In this document: positions 8,503-16,878 of the stretch, in pieces | Layout of the letters: each line of letters starts with the position of its first letter | Position numbering within the stretch: the stretch's first letter is position 1 | Source: Parvularcula sp. IMCC14364 | GTDB taxonomy: Bacteria > Pseudomonadota > Alphaproteobacteria > Caulobacterales > Parvularculaceae | Direction: 5' to 3' | Assembly: GCF_030758415.1 (NCBI RefSeq) | Contig: NZ_CP132334.1 | Span: 62,001-126,000 of the forward strand | Length of the DNA stretch: 64,000 bases | Notes under the pieces: generated by a model | Told to the model about the DNA's origin: nothing | What the model saw: the letters and a program-made list of their open reading frames with translations, nothing else | Database searches by the model: none | Position numbers and translations under genes: made by a program

Positions 8503-9369
8503 ATGAAGCCAATCCGCAAGATTGTCATTCCCGTTGCCGGCCACGGCACCCGTGTATTGCCAGCGACCAAGTCGACACCAAAAGAAATGTTGCCCGTCGT
8601 GGACCGGCCTTTGATCCATTATGTGGTAGAGGAAGCGCTTGAAGCGGGCATCGAGCATATTGTTTTCGTCACTGGTCGCGGCAAGGGCGCACTGGAAGAT
8701 TATTTCGACCATGCTTTTGAGCTTGAGGCTGGGCTCGAAGCCAAAGGCAAGACAGAAATTCTTGAAGATGTCCGGCAGCCGATTATGACGCCTGGCAGCC
8801 TTTCATATACCCGACAGCAGTCTCCGGCAGGTCTTGGTCATGCGATCTGGTGCGCCAGGGAAATTATCGGGGATGAGCCTTTCGCTATTTCGCTGCCTGA
8901 TGTGATTATCCGTGGCAAGCCAGGCTGTTTGCGGGAGATGGTGGACCACTATAATAAATGTCAGGGGAATATTATCGCAGTGGAGGAAGTGCCCCGCGAG
9001 GAAGTCAACAAATACGGGATCATCGCCCCCAAATCGACTGATGAAGCCTTGATGGAAATGACGGGTATGGTGGAAAAGCCGTCCGTTGAGGATGCGCCGT
9101 CCAATTTCTCCATCACTGGCCGATATATCCTGCAGCCAGAGATTTTCAGCCTGTTGGAAAAAACCGAACGTGGTGCCGGTAATGAAATCCAGCTGACAGA
9201 TGCGATGGCAGCTTTGATGACGCAACAGCCATTTTTTGCCTGTACTTTTTCAGGAGAAAGCCATGACTGCGGCAGCAAGATTGGCTGGTTAAAAGCCAAT
9301 CTTGCTTTCGCGACCGATCGTCCGGAGTTTGTGCAAGAACTACAGAGCTACGTTGGGGAACTGTTTTAG
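8503..9369 (+). CDS. galU: UTP-glucose-1-phosphate uridylyltransferase
   Basis: A 288-residue nucleotidyltransferase making UDP-glucose for lipopolysaccharide, capsule and exopolysaccharide. The signature is PVAGHGTRVLPATKSTPKEMLPVVD (residues 10-34 region). The usual GLGTRF is GHGTRV here. SLPDVII, the EEV-KYGII segment, VEKP and the C-terminal HDCGSKIGWLKANL are present. Length is normal. It lies 89 bp downstream of the CapD-like gene in the same direction. Another UDP-sugar nucleotidyltransferase of the family is possible but less likely. Confidence 0.95.
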   Translation: MKPIRKIVIPVAGHGTRVLPATKSTPKEMLPVVDRPLIHYVVEEALEAGIEHIVFVTGRGKGALEDYFDHAFELEAGLEAKGKTEILEDVRQPIMTPGSLSYTRQQSPAGLGHAIWCAREIIGDEPFAISLPDVIIRGKPGCLREMVDHYNKCQGNIIAVEEVPREEVNKYGIIAPKSTDEALMEMTGMVEKPSVEDAPSNFSITGRYILQPEIFSLLEKTERGAGNEIQLTDAMAALMTQQPFFACTFSGESHDCGSKIGWLKANLAFATDRPEFVQELQSYVGELF

Positions 9370-9401
9370 ACTGTCAGTTAAGATAAAGTTCGGGGCTGGC
9401 C

Positions 9402-9659
9402 CTAGAAAATTGCCTGACCGAAGTAAAATACACCGCCCCAGAACAGGGAGCAGGTGACAAATACAAAGGCAATGGTGCGGCCTACAGGCCATCTTTCTTC
9501 GTCTGCGACCGGTGCGTCCCACTGCTGCTCCAGAGCAGATTGCAGGCGACGGGCAGGAGAATTGAGGCCACCGATAATATTCAACGGCTCCAGAGGTGAA
9601 GCTGATTGTGCTTCTTCAGCTTCAAACGAGAATTCCTGTTTGCGCTGTGCTTTCGCCAT
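9402..9659 (-). CDS. small single-pass membrane protein, unknown function
   Basis: 85 residues. The first 60 are charged and Gln/Glu-rich. A single hydrophobic helix occupies about residues 62-82 (TIAFVFVTCSLFWGGVFYFG) and the protein ends FGQAIF. The start is well supported by AAAGGAG 8 bases before the ATG. Its promoter region is shared with the divergent gene at 9834 and holds a perfect CtrA-type site 60 bp upstream of this ATG. It converges on galU. I recognise no family; a small envelope protein tied to polysaccharide synthesis is a guess from context. Confidence 0.7.
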   Translation of the reverse strand: MAKAQRKQEFSFEAEEAQSASPLEPLNIIGGLNSPARRLQSALEQQWDAPVADEERWPVGRTIAFVFVTCSLFWGGVFYFGQAIF

Positions 9660-9718
9660 GATGGCAACTCCTTTTGATACTCATGTACTAACGTACTAAC
9701 ATCATATGCATGATCCTC

Positions 9719-9733
9719 TTAACAAGTGCTTAA
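9719..9733. promoter_or_regulatory. CtrA-type binding site TTAA-N7-TTAA
   Basis: TTAA at 9719-9722 and TTAA at 9730-9733 are separated by exactly 7 bases, and the second half continues as TTAACC. This is the full consensus for the alphaproteobacterial cell-cycle regulator CtrA. It lies between divergent genes, 60 bp from one ATG and about 100 bp from the other. Binding is inferred from sequence only. Confidence 0.6.
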
Positions 9734-9833
9734 CCTGGGTTAGGGTTCCCTGAACGGAATGGATTGAACTTTTCTAAACTTGTCCATGCTATCAGTTTTT
9801 GTGGCATTTATATCTGCCGGAGGAGGCTGAAAA

Positions 9834-10466
9834 ATGACGCTCTATATTAGATCAAGGCAGGTTAAACGTCTGCTTGGGGCCGGCATGTTTGCAGTCGGCG
9901 TATTATGCGGCGGGGCTTTTCTGGGGGAGGCAGAAGCCTGGAGGTTGGCCCGCCAGGAAGCAACAGCTCAGCAGTTGGCAGCGTTGACGCCTTTGCCGCA
10001 GGGCAAGACAGTGAATTACTATACAGCGCTGGCAGATTACGCGCTTGCCGTGCGACCTGGCGACTATGTGTTGGCTGAGCAAGCGACGGGCAAGATTCTC
10101 AATCGCAACAGCAAGGATGCGCAGGCCTGGAACCGGCTTGCTTTTATTGATCTGCGCGAGAACCGGCAACTGACCAGAGATGGTGTTGCGGCACTTTACA
10201 AATCTTATGACGCAAGCCCTTACGGTGACTTGGCGATGATGATCTGGCGCGTTGAGTTTGGCTCGAGCGTCTGGTCGTCCCTGCCGGATGATTTGCGCGC
10301 GCGTACGCTGGCACAAATTCCCGTGATTGGTCGTTTCGGTGTTTCGTGGGAATGGCGTGTAGGCGCGTGTCGGCAAAATCCCCATGAGCAGATCTGGCGG
10401 GCCGCCTGTGATATTGCACCGGGTGTTGTCAGACCGGGAACAGGCGGTAGGCCGCAAACGGGATAG
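9834..10466 (+). CDS. hypothetical membrane-anchored protein
   Basis: A 210-residue protein. Residues 10-32 form a hydrophobic anchor or signal (LLGAGMFAVGVLCGGAFLGEAEA). The remainder is helical, with a TPR-like segment at about residues 65-110 (YTALADYALAVRPGDYVLAEQATGKIL... DAQAWNRLAFIDL). A GGAGGAGG sequence sits 6-10 bases before the ATG. It converges on the O-antigen ligase gene with a 19-bp gap. Membrane-anchored TPR-like partners of glycan polymerases or ligases exist, but I cannot assign one here. Confidence 0.65.
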   Translation: MTLYIRSRQVKRLLGAGMFAVGVLCGGAFLGEAEAWRLARQEATAQQLAALTPLPQGKTVNYYTALADYALAVRPGDYVLAEQATGKILNRNSKDAQAWNRLAFIDLRENRQLTRDGVAALYKSYDASPYGDLAMMIWRVEFGSSVWSSLPDDLRARTLAQIPVIGRFGVSWEWRVGACRQNPHEQIWRAACDIAPGVVRPGTGGRPQTG

Positions 10467-10485
10467 GCTGGTATCAAGCCACTAC

Positions 10486-11778
10486 CTATTGACGTTTGCG
10501 TGACCCGCGCGCGGCGAGACCAGCGCCAAGCCCCAAAAACAGCATCCACCACCACATGACCCCGGGTATCTCCAGGGCATAGTCGACCTGTCCGTGCAAC
10601 AGGATGAATAGGGATATAATCAGTATTGTACGTAAATACGTGCCATAGCGTTTGTGAGCAAAGCCGGTGCGCACAGTCCATATCATCCAGACCACAATGC
10701 CAACGGCGCAGAGCGTGCCGACAATGCCGGTTTGCAGCAACCATTGCAGGGCAATATTATGCGCCGCGCCTTGTGTTGCCAGAATGTGGGCGTTCTCACT
10801 GGTCATGATCATATCATTCACCGTACTGAACGAACCAAAGCCATAACCGGTGAATGGGCGGGCAAGGAAAGCTTCCCAATAGGCAGAGAACATGACGAGG
10901 CGCATGTTGGCATCTTCGTCGAGGTCAGCATAGCGCGCGCCGGCCACATCGCCGGACAGGTTCCAGAAAAAAACGCCGAGCAGGCTGATGCCTGCTACAG
11001 CAAGTATGATCAGGCGGAAAAGCGATGAGTCCGTCTTGCCGTCTGATGCGCTGGTCCTGCGTGAGAGTACCTCCCAGAAAAAAAGGATCCCAAGGCAAAC
11101 CAGCGTGAATGTGAGCCCCGCTCTTGAGGCCGTCAGCAAAAGACACACAGCGGCAAAAAGGAAGGTAACAACCCCCAGCATTCCGTGGCGGAAAAGACTT
11201 TCCATCAGCACCAGCGGGTTCAGGCTCACAACCTTGCGCAGGGCACGCAAAATGGAGGCTGTCGCCGCCAGAATGGTGATGCCAAAAAAAGTTGCTGCTG
11301 TGTTCGCGGAGAGGAATGCGGCTGAAAGTCGGTCCTCATGATAAGGGCGCGGCTGCCCATGGATCATGTCAGGATTAAGTGTGAAATCGGCAAAGGCCCA
11401 GACAGCAATCATCAACAGCACAATCAGTATCACCTGCCACAGCCGGTGTGCATCTTTCGCCAGCCTGCCTTCACTTTCTGCCAGCATGTAAACGCAGAGC
11501 GCCGCAGCAATGATGGCGTAATGGTTCATGGCAAAAACAGTGCGTCCGGTGATCGCATCAAAGACAAATGCACAGCCCAGCAGGATCAATCCCATCGCTA
11601 CGACTTGCGGCAAGCGCGAAGATTTTCCGGTAACCAGCTTTGTACCTGCCAGCAGCAATAGAGCCGCGGAAAAAAGAAACGAGGTCATTGGCGTGTCAGC
11701 GCCAAAAAACAGGCTGGCCCCGGCCAGCAATATCACCAGCAGGCCATATGGATAGAATAAGCGTAACAGTCCGGCCAT
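10486..11778 (-). CDS. O-antigen ligase / Wzy-type polymerase family protein
   Basis: A 430-residue polytopic inner-membrane protein with about 10-12 hydrophobic segments. The large periplasmic loop holds the typical Wzy_C-like region (residues about 200-330) with TASRAGLTFTLVCLGILFF, RPFTGYGFGSFSTVNDM and AHNIALQWLLQTGIVGTL, including the conserved H-N-x-x-L-Q near its end. This family either attaches O-antigen to lipid A-core (WaaL) or polymerises repeat units (Wzy); sequence alone does not separate them. The start ATG has AGGTGAGG upstream. A single TTAACCAT half-site lies at 11819-11826. Confidence 0.85.
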   Translation of the reverse strand: MAGLLRLFYPYGLLVILLAGASLFFGADTPMTSFLFSAALLLLAGTKLVTGKSSRLPQVVAMGLILLGCAFVFDAITGRTVFAMNHYAIIAAALCVYMLAESEGRLAKDAHRLWQVILIVLLMIAVWAFADFTLNPDMIHGQPRPYHEDRLSAAFLSANTAATFFGITILAATASILRALRKVVSLNPLVLMESLFRHGMLGVVTFLFAAVCLLLTASRAGLTFTLVCLGILFFWEVLSRRTSASDGKTDSSLFRLIILAVAGISLLGVFFWNLSGDVAGARYADLDEDANMRLVMFSAYWEAFLARPFTGYGFGSFSTVNDMIMTSENAHILATQGAAHNIALQWLLQTGIVGTLCAVGIVVWMIWTVRTGFAHKRYGTYLRTILIISLFILLHGQVDYALEIPGVMWWWMLFLGLGAGLAARGSRKRQ

Positions 11779-12051
11779 GCCTCACCTGATCGGGTCAAAC
11801 CCCTTTACTACCGCCAAGTTAACCATGTGAGTCTTGTGAATTGGTTACGGCTGGCAGCGGAGCCTCAAATTGTAATCCAGACCGAGAGAGTGCAGATTTG
11901 ACGCAGGGGAAGCGGTTCTTTATTATTGCCGCTTGTGGTGATGGGGTTATCCCAATGACGGGTAAGTTGAGTTTTTGGCACGCGCCTGGCGCGTATCTGG
12001 CCCTATCTTTGCAACACCTTCGGCAAGCTTTTGTGAACCGGAGATAGAAGC
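11779..12051. other. divergent promoter region, O-antigen ligase / sugar transferase
   Basis: A 273-bp region between divergent genes. TTAACCAT (11819-11826) is one CtrA half-site with no second half at the right spacing. I see no gene or hairpin. Confidence 0.4.
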
Positions 12052-12747
12052 ATGACAGCTGTTGCAGAACGGGACTTTACCAGCTTCAAGGAACTGGATC
12101 AGGCTTTTGCCGCACCGGCAGACGTGCCGACAGGCCTGACAGGTGTCCTGAAACGCACGCAGGATCTGGCCATCGCGATCCCGCTATTCATCTTCATTTT
12201 GCCTCTGCTGGCAACTATTGCCATTCTGATCCGCGCTCAGGGACATGGACCCGTAATTTTTCGTCAGGTCCGCTGTGGCCGCGGCGGGGTGCCGTTCACC
12301 TGCTACAAATTTCGCACCATGCACATCGATGCCCCCAAGGCACTGGAAGACCTGTTGCAGCGAGACCCCAAAGCAGCGGCAGAATGGGAAAAAACCCAGA
12401 AACTGCAAAATGATCCACGCATTACAAGGATTGGTCGCTTCCTGCGCCGCTCCAGCCTTGATGAGTTGCCGCAACTGGTCAACATCATTGCTGGCGACAT
12501 GTCAGTCATTGGGCCGCGCCCCGTGACATTTGACGAGTTGCCGCGTTACGGCAGCAAACTCTCTTATTATATGGCGGCCCGCCCTGGCGTTACCGGTTTG
12601 TGGCAAGTGAATGGTCGCAGTCAGCTCACATACCAGCAACGGATAGATTACGATGCTGAATATGCAAAAAGCTGGAGCCTCGTGCGTGATATGCGCATTC
12701 TTCTGAAAACCGTCCCGGCCGTGCTGATGTCCAAAGGCGCTGTGTAA
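12052..12747 (+). CDS. exopolysaccharide undecaprenyl-phosphate sugar transferase
   Basis: A 231-residue monotopic phosphoglycosyl transferase that starts glycan assembly by moving sugar-1-phosphate to undecaprenyl phosphate. One hydrophobic helix at about residues 43-63 is followed by the catalytic domain. Landmarks are FRQVRCGRGGVPFTCYKFRTM (with F-R-T-M), LRRSSLDELPQLVNIIAGDMS (catalytic D-E) and GPRPVTFDELPRY, then RPGVTGLWQVNGRS. Length matches ExoY-type short forms that lack the extra N-terminal helices of WbaP. A CGGAGATAGAAG sequence precedes the ATG. Together with galU and the O-antigen ligase it defines a surface-polysaccharide locus. Confidence 0.93.
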   Translation: MTAVAERDFTSFKELDQAFAAPADVPTGLTGVLKRTQDLAIAIPLFIFILPLLATIAILIRAQGHGPVIFRQVRCGRGGVPFTCYKFRTMHIDAPKALEDLLQRDPKAAAEWEKTQKLQNDPRITRIGRFLRRSSLDELPQLVNIIAGDMSVIGPRPVTFDELPRYGSKLSYYMAARPGVTGLWQVNGRSQLTYQQRIDYDAEYAKSWSLVRDMRILLKTVPAVLMSKGAV

Positions 12748-12953
12748 CTGGTCAAGCAGTACGCGCGTCCAGCTTCTTGCTTGCCTGTCCTGACGGGGCA
12801 CACTCAGTCGCAGATTTACTTGCCTGCCGTGATAAGTGCGTGAAATGAAATTTTCGCGCACTGAGGCTTTGTTCCATATGTGAAGTTATGACATCGTCAT
12901 GTTGCCGCAGGCTTTGAAAAGGGTCTTCAGGCTGACGGGCATGGGATTTGATC

Positions 12954-14240
12954 ATGATGCAGGACGCTAAACGAATACGCTTTTCACTGATTATACTGTG
13001 TTTTTTTCTGGTCACAGGCTGCGTGCGCCTGACCATGTCATGGGCTGACCTGACCCCGGATCGACCGGAAGCGACACCGGAAGTGCTTGCTGCATTTGAT
13101 GATCAGGGGCGGGTGCTGACGACAGCTGATTGGCAGGAGCGTGTTCCTGCCCTGAGACAGGCCTTTCAGGAACATGTTTATGGCATTCTGCCGGATGAGT
13201 CGGGTGCACGTATCGTTGATCGCCGTCTTGTTGCAGATGATTTGCTCGAAGGGCGCGCCCGGTTGGAAGAGCTGACGGTTGAGGTGTCGGCTCGTTTTGG
13301 GGAAGTGCCGGAAAGAGCCGCCACGTTCAAACTGCTTCTGGCAACGCCCAACGCCGTGAAGGGCTCTTCTCCATTGATCCTGATGGAAACATTCTGTCCC
13401 AATCACAATACGATACCTCATGAGGGCGTCTCCCGGCCAGACACAGGGGGCGGATGTGATGGCGAGGGGCCAATGGCAATGGCTGTGACCTATGTTTTCG
13501 GGCGGTACATTGCAACACCGCCACTGGCTGAAATCTTTGATCGTGGTTATGCGCTCGCCACTTTCTATCCGAGTGAGTTTGTGCCCGATCAGGCAGGTGC
13601 CGGCCTCTCCGCCTTGAGGCGTTTCTCAGACGGGCATTCTGATGACGAAACGCGGTGGGGAGCTGTGGCTGCCTGGGGATGGGGATTTTCGCGGGCGCTG
13701 GATGTGCTGGCACAAGAGCCGACAGTGGATATGGCCCGGGTGATTGCCTATGGACATTCCCGTTATGGAAAGGCGGCGTTGTTTGCCGCTGCTTTTGATG
13801 AGCGTATTGCGGGCGTGATCGCCCATCAGTCAGGTACGGGCGGCGCAGCGCTCAGTCGCGATAAGGCCGGTGAAAGTGTTGGTGAAATCACGGATGCTTA
13901 CCCGCACTGGTTCGCCCGTCAGTATGCGGCTTATGCAGGACAGGAGGAGAAATTGCCAGTGGATCAGCATCAGTTACTGGCATTGATTGCGCCGCGTCCG
14001 ATGTTGCTCGGCAATGCACGGCGCGATGTGTGGTCCGACCCTGAGGGGACATTCGTTGCCGCGCAGGGCGCGCACCCTGTATATGACCTGCTTGGCACCA
14101 GTGGTCTGCAACAGACAGACCTGAAAGCATTCATTCCTGATGCAACATTGTCATTTCATATTCGCCCGGGCACCCACGGTGTGACCGAAGATGACTGGCC
14201 AGCTTTTTTTGACTTTCTGGAGGCGCATTTTAGGGAATAG
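12954..14240 (+). CDS. exported CE15-like alpha/beta-hydrolase lipoprotein (glucuronoyl esterase family)
   Basis: A 428-residue serine hydrolase. The N-terminus is a lipoprotein signal with lipobox LVTGC at about residues 17-21, and the residue after the Cys is Val. The nucleophile elbow GHSRYGKAALFAAAFDERI followed by HQSGTGGAA matches the G-x-S-R-x-G-K pattern of CE15 glucuronoyl esterases, which cleave ester bonds between glucuronate and lignin or other alcohols. The catalytic His is probably in GTHGVTEDDW. Start codon choice is uncertain: ATGATG at 12954/12957 without a clear Shine-Dalgarno, or a TTG at 12948. It converges on the TolC-like gene with a 7-bp gap. Confidence 0.82.
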   Translation: MMQDAKRIRFSLIILCFFLVTGCVRLTMSWADLTPDRPEATPEVLAAFDDQGRVLTTADWQERVPALRQAFQEHVYGILPDESGARIVDRRLVADDLLEGRARLEELTVEVSARFGEVPERAATFKLLLATPNAVKGSSPLILMETFCPNHNTIPHEGVSRPDTGGGCDGEGPMAMAVTYVFGRYIATPPLAEIFDRGYALATFYPSEFVPDQAGAGLSALRRFSDGHSDDETRWGAVAAWGWGFSRALDVLAQEPTVDMARVIAYGHSRYGKAALFAAAFDERIAGVIAHQSGTGGAALSRDKAGESVGEITDAYPHWFARQYAAYAGQEEKLPVDQHQLLALIAPRPMLLGNARRDVWSDPEGTFVAAQGAHPVYDLLGTSGLQQTDLKAFIPDATLSFHIRPGTHGVTEDDWPAFFDFLEAHFRE

Positions 14241-14247
14241 CCTGTGG

Positions 14248-15537
14248 CTATTCGTCCAGACCGAAAACGGTTGTGCGCAGCGTAAACAGATTATTGTAAT
14301 ACTGATAACGCGTATTGATTTCCTGACTGGCCGTCGAATAGTAGCGCTCTGCTGCCTGCACCACATCACCTAGCGGGCGGGTGCCAATTCTGTATTCACT
14401 CTGTATACTGTCAAGTTGTGTACGATAATTGATACGGGCATCTGCAAGAGCTTTAAGTGTTTCCTGCTGTGCCTGAATGCGCACCCAGGAACGGGTCACC
14501 GTGTCTTCCAGAGCAATGCGGGCCGAGGTCAGTTCGCTGTTGGCACTGCGCAGACGCGCGAGGGAGTCATCTACCCGCGCCTTGCCGAGGCCGCCGCTAT
14601 AGAGCTGGCTGGTAACATTAAGGCCGATCCGGTCCCGCGTGATGAAGTCGCCTGTGGGGCCGTTAACGTCAATATCCTCTTCATACGCCGCAAATGCCTG
14701 AAAACTGATGACGGGCAGGCCGGCCCGCCTATTCTGTTCTGTAGTTGCCCGGGCAGAACGGATTTGCGATTGGGCACGTTTGAGCGAGGCAGCATTGCGG
14801 GCAGCGACATCCAGAATGCTGTCGAGTGTTTCACGCTCGATCACGTCTTCTGTATCATCCGCATAAATAAAGGCTGAGAGACCGGTCGTACAGGCCGTGT
14901 CAAAGTCCAGCAGCAAGGCAAGCCTGGTGAGGGCCTGATCCCGAACGAGTGTTGCATCAATGCGTTGTGAGGTCGCAATGGCGGCACTGGCTTTTACCTG
15001 ACTCGCATCTGCAATGGTGATGGCCTGAGCACGCAAGCGCTCATCTGCGGTCATGGCGTCTTGCAGGTAATATTGTTCCTGCTCTTCGGTTAGCACCTGA
15101 ATGGCAGCAGAGCGTAATGCTTCAAGATAGGCTGTGCCGGTTTCCTGTGCTACGCGCACTTGCGTTTCTGCGATGCTGTATTCTGCGGCCTGCACCTGTT
15201 CCTGTGCGCTGGCGCGCGCCATCTTGTTGGCCCCAAAGTTATACAGGGTTTGCTGAAGCTGGATGCCAACCTGATTGTCGCGTTGGTTGTTCTGTAAACG
15301 ACCGTCGCCCTGACCTGTCTGGGCGAAGAAAACAACCTGCGGACGGTTCTGGGAGAGAGTGGCCAGCAGATTCGCTCTGGCAAGATCACGTTCGGCTTCC
15401 GCCCCCTCAATCTGGGGGTTTATCTCCCCAGAAATGGCCAGAGCATCTTCGAAGGCAATGCAACTTTGGTCAGTCTGGGCCATCGCAGTGCCAGAGAGAG
15501 AAGCTATGGCAGTGATGATGGCGACGACGCGGTGCAT
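14248..15537 (-). CDS. TolC family outer membrane efflux/secretion protein
   Basis: A 429-residue outer-membrane channel subunit of a type I secretion system. A signal peptide at residues 1-20 ends TAMA-QTD. Two repeated TolC halves follow, rich in heptad-like helices, with LQQTLYNFGANKMARASAQEQVQAAEYSI and VTSQLYSGGLGKARVDDSLARLRSANSEL as the paired beta-to-helix transitions. The C-terminal YRIGTRPLGDVVQAAERYY is conserved in this family. Its start is 6 bp from the HlyD-like stop, so it is the last gene of the T1SS operon. Confidence 0.93.
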   Translation of the reverse strand: MHRVVAIITAIASLSGTAMAQTDQSCIAFEDALAISGEINPQIEGAEAERDLARANLLATLSQNRPQVVFFAQTGQGDGRLQNNQRDNQVGIQLQQTLYNFGANKMARASAQEQVQAAEYSIAETQVRVAQETGTAYLEALRSAAIQVLTEEQEQYYLQDAMTADERLRAQAITIADASQVKASAAIATSQRIDATLVRDQALTRLALLLDFDTACTTGLSAFIYADDTEDVIERETLDSILDVAARNAASLKRAQSQIRSARATTEQNRRAGLPVISFQAFAAYEEDIDVNGPTGDFITRDRIGLNVTSQLYSGGLGKARVDDSLARLRSANSELTSARIALEDTVTRSWVRIQAQQETLKALADARINYRTQLDSIQSEYRIGTRPLGDVVQAAERYYSTASQEINTRYQYYNNLFTLRTTVFGLDE

Positions 15538-15543
15538 GGGGAC

Positions 15544-16857
15544 CTAGCTTACTCTGCTGCCTCTATCGAAGACATTGAAGATCGGTTCGAATAATATCTC
15601 TGCGAAGGTACTCTTCTGACCATTCGCTATAAAAGCCTCTACCGGCATTCCGGGTATAATATCAATGTTATTTTCAGTTTTCAGGGTGGAGCGGTCAAGC
15701 AAAATACGCGCTTCATAATAGCTGACGCCTGTTTCCGGCACCTGCTTCAGATCAGCGCTGATGGAGAGAACTTCGCCATCGATGCGCGGCTGTACCCACA
15801 TCTTGTAGGCCGAAAGCTGTGCCTTGACACTCTGGCCCGGCTGGACAGCATCCCGGTCTGTGGGGTTGATTTGCACCTGCGCAACCAGGTCCGAAGTATC
15901 GGGCACAATTTCCATAATCGGTTCGCCGGAGCCGACAACGCCGCCAATTGTTGTGAACGAAAGGTTCAATACTTTGCCAGAGCGCGGGGCTGTAATGATG
16001 GTCCGGGAAAGCACATCCTGGGAGGCGCCCAGTTTTTCTTCAGCCATTTCAGCATTGCGCCGCGCTTCGAGTAATTCGCCGGAATAGCGTGCTTGCGCCA
16101 CAGCAACAGCACTCTTTATTTCTTCATCAATTTCCAGGGCCGTCACACGCGCTTCGTTCTGGCTGGCCCGCAATGCGGATAATTCAGCTTCCAGGCTGGC
16201 CACCTCACGCTCTGATGCCTGAACACGGTCAATGGTTTCCCATTTCTGGTCCAGGAAAGACAGACGTCTGGTCAGATCGTCGCTGGCAAGACGCAGAGAA
16301 CGGCCAACGGCGTCAATCTGACTGACCAGGTCACGTTCGCGGGCTTTTTGCGTTGCGCGCCGAGCGGTCAGTACGCTGATTTCTGAATCGAGACTTCTGA
16401 CGGTCTGGTCGAACAGGCGCTGTTGGCGCGCGATAATTTCTGTACGTGTTCTCTCGTCAATAGGCAGATCGTCGAGAACTGAAAAATCAGGTGCATCGCC
16501 AGCATCCAGAAGACTGGTCAATCGCTCAATGGAGGCAAGCTCTACCGCGAGCTCATTGGCGACTTCATCGCGTCGCGCGAGAGAGGCAATCTGGCCAAGC
16601 TCGACCAGTACATCACCTTCTTCGACAATATCACCTTCCTTGACATGCAGTGTACGAATGATGCCGCCTTCAAGATGCTGCACTACCTTGCGGTTGTCTT
16701 CAACGACAACCTGACCAGAGGCTGTCACGCCTTCGGCCAGTTGCGCAAAGGCACTCCACAGCACAAAACCCCCAATGAAGAAAAGGCAGGCTGCAGAAGC
16801 CCAGAAAGTGGGCCAGTCCTGGAAGTTCAGGAAGAATTTTTTTTCTGTAGGCTGCAT
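15544..16857 (-). CDS. HlyD family type I secretion periplasmic adaptor
   Basis: A 437-residue membrane fusion protein linking the ABC transporter and the TolC channel. A cytosolic N-terminus of about 15 residues is followed by one membrane helix (about residues 16-37) and then a split lipoyl domain (GQVVVEDNRKVVQHLEGGIIRTLHV). A long alpha-helical hairpin occupies about residues 90-270, and the second lipoyl half follows (IITAPRSGKVLNLSFTTIGGVV). The C-terminal beta-barrel contains VKAQLSAYKMWVQPRIDGEV. All are HlyD/PrtE hallmarks. It lies 21 bp after the ABC gene. Confidence 0.94.
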   Translation of the reverse strand: MQPTEKKFFLNFQDWPTFWASAACLFFIGGFVLWSAFAQLAEGVTASGQVVVEDNRKVVQHLEGGIIRTLHVKEGDIVEEGDVLVELGQIASLARRDEVANELAVELASIERLTSLLDAGDAPDFSVLDDLPIDERTRTEIIARQQRLFDQTVRSLDSEISVLTARRATQKARERDLVSQIDAVGRSLRLASDDLTRRLSFLDQKWETIDRVQASEREVASLEAELSALRASQNEARVTALEIDEEIKSAVAVAQARYSGELLEARRNAEMAEEKLGASQDVLSRTIITAPRSGKVLNLSFTTIGGVVGSGEPIMEIVPDTSDLVAQVQINPTDRDAVQPGQSVKAQLSAYKMWVQPRIDGEVLSISADLKQVPETGVSYYEARILLDRSTLKTENNIDIIPGMPVEAFIANGQKSTFAEILFEPIFNVFDRGSRVS

Positions 16858-16878
16858 CTTGATGACCTGTTACTGTTC

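Noticed and set aside
11819-11826. TTAACCAT upstream of the O-antigen ligase
   Set aside because: Only one CtrA half-site; no second TTAA at 7-base spacing.
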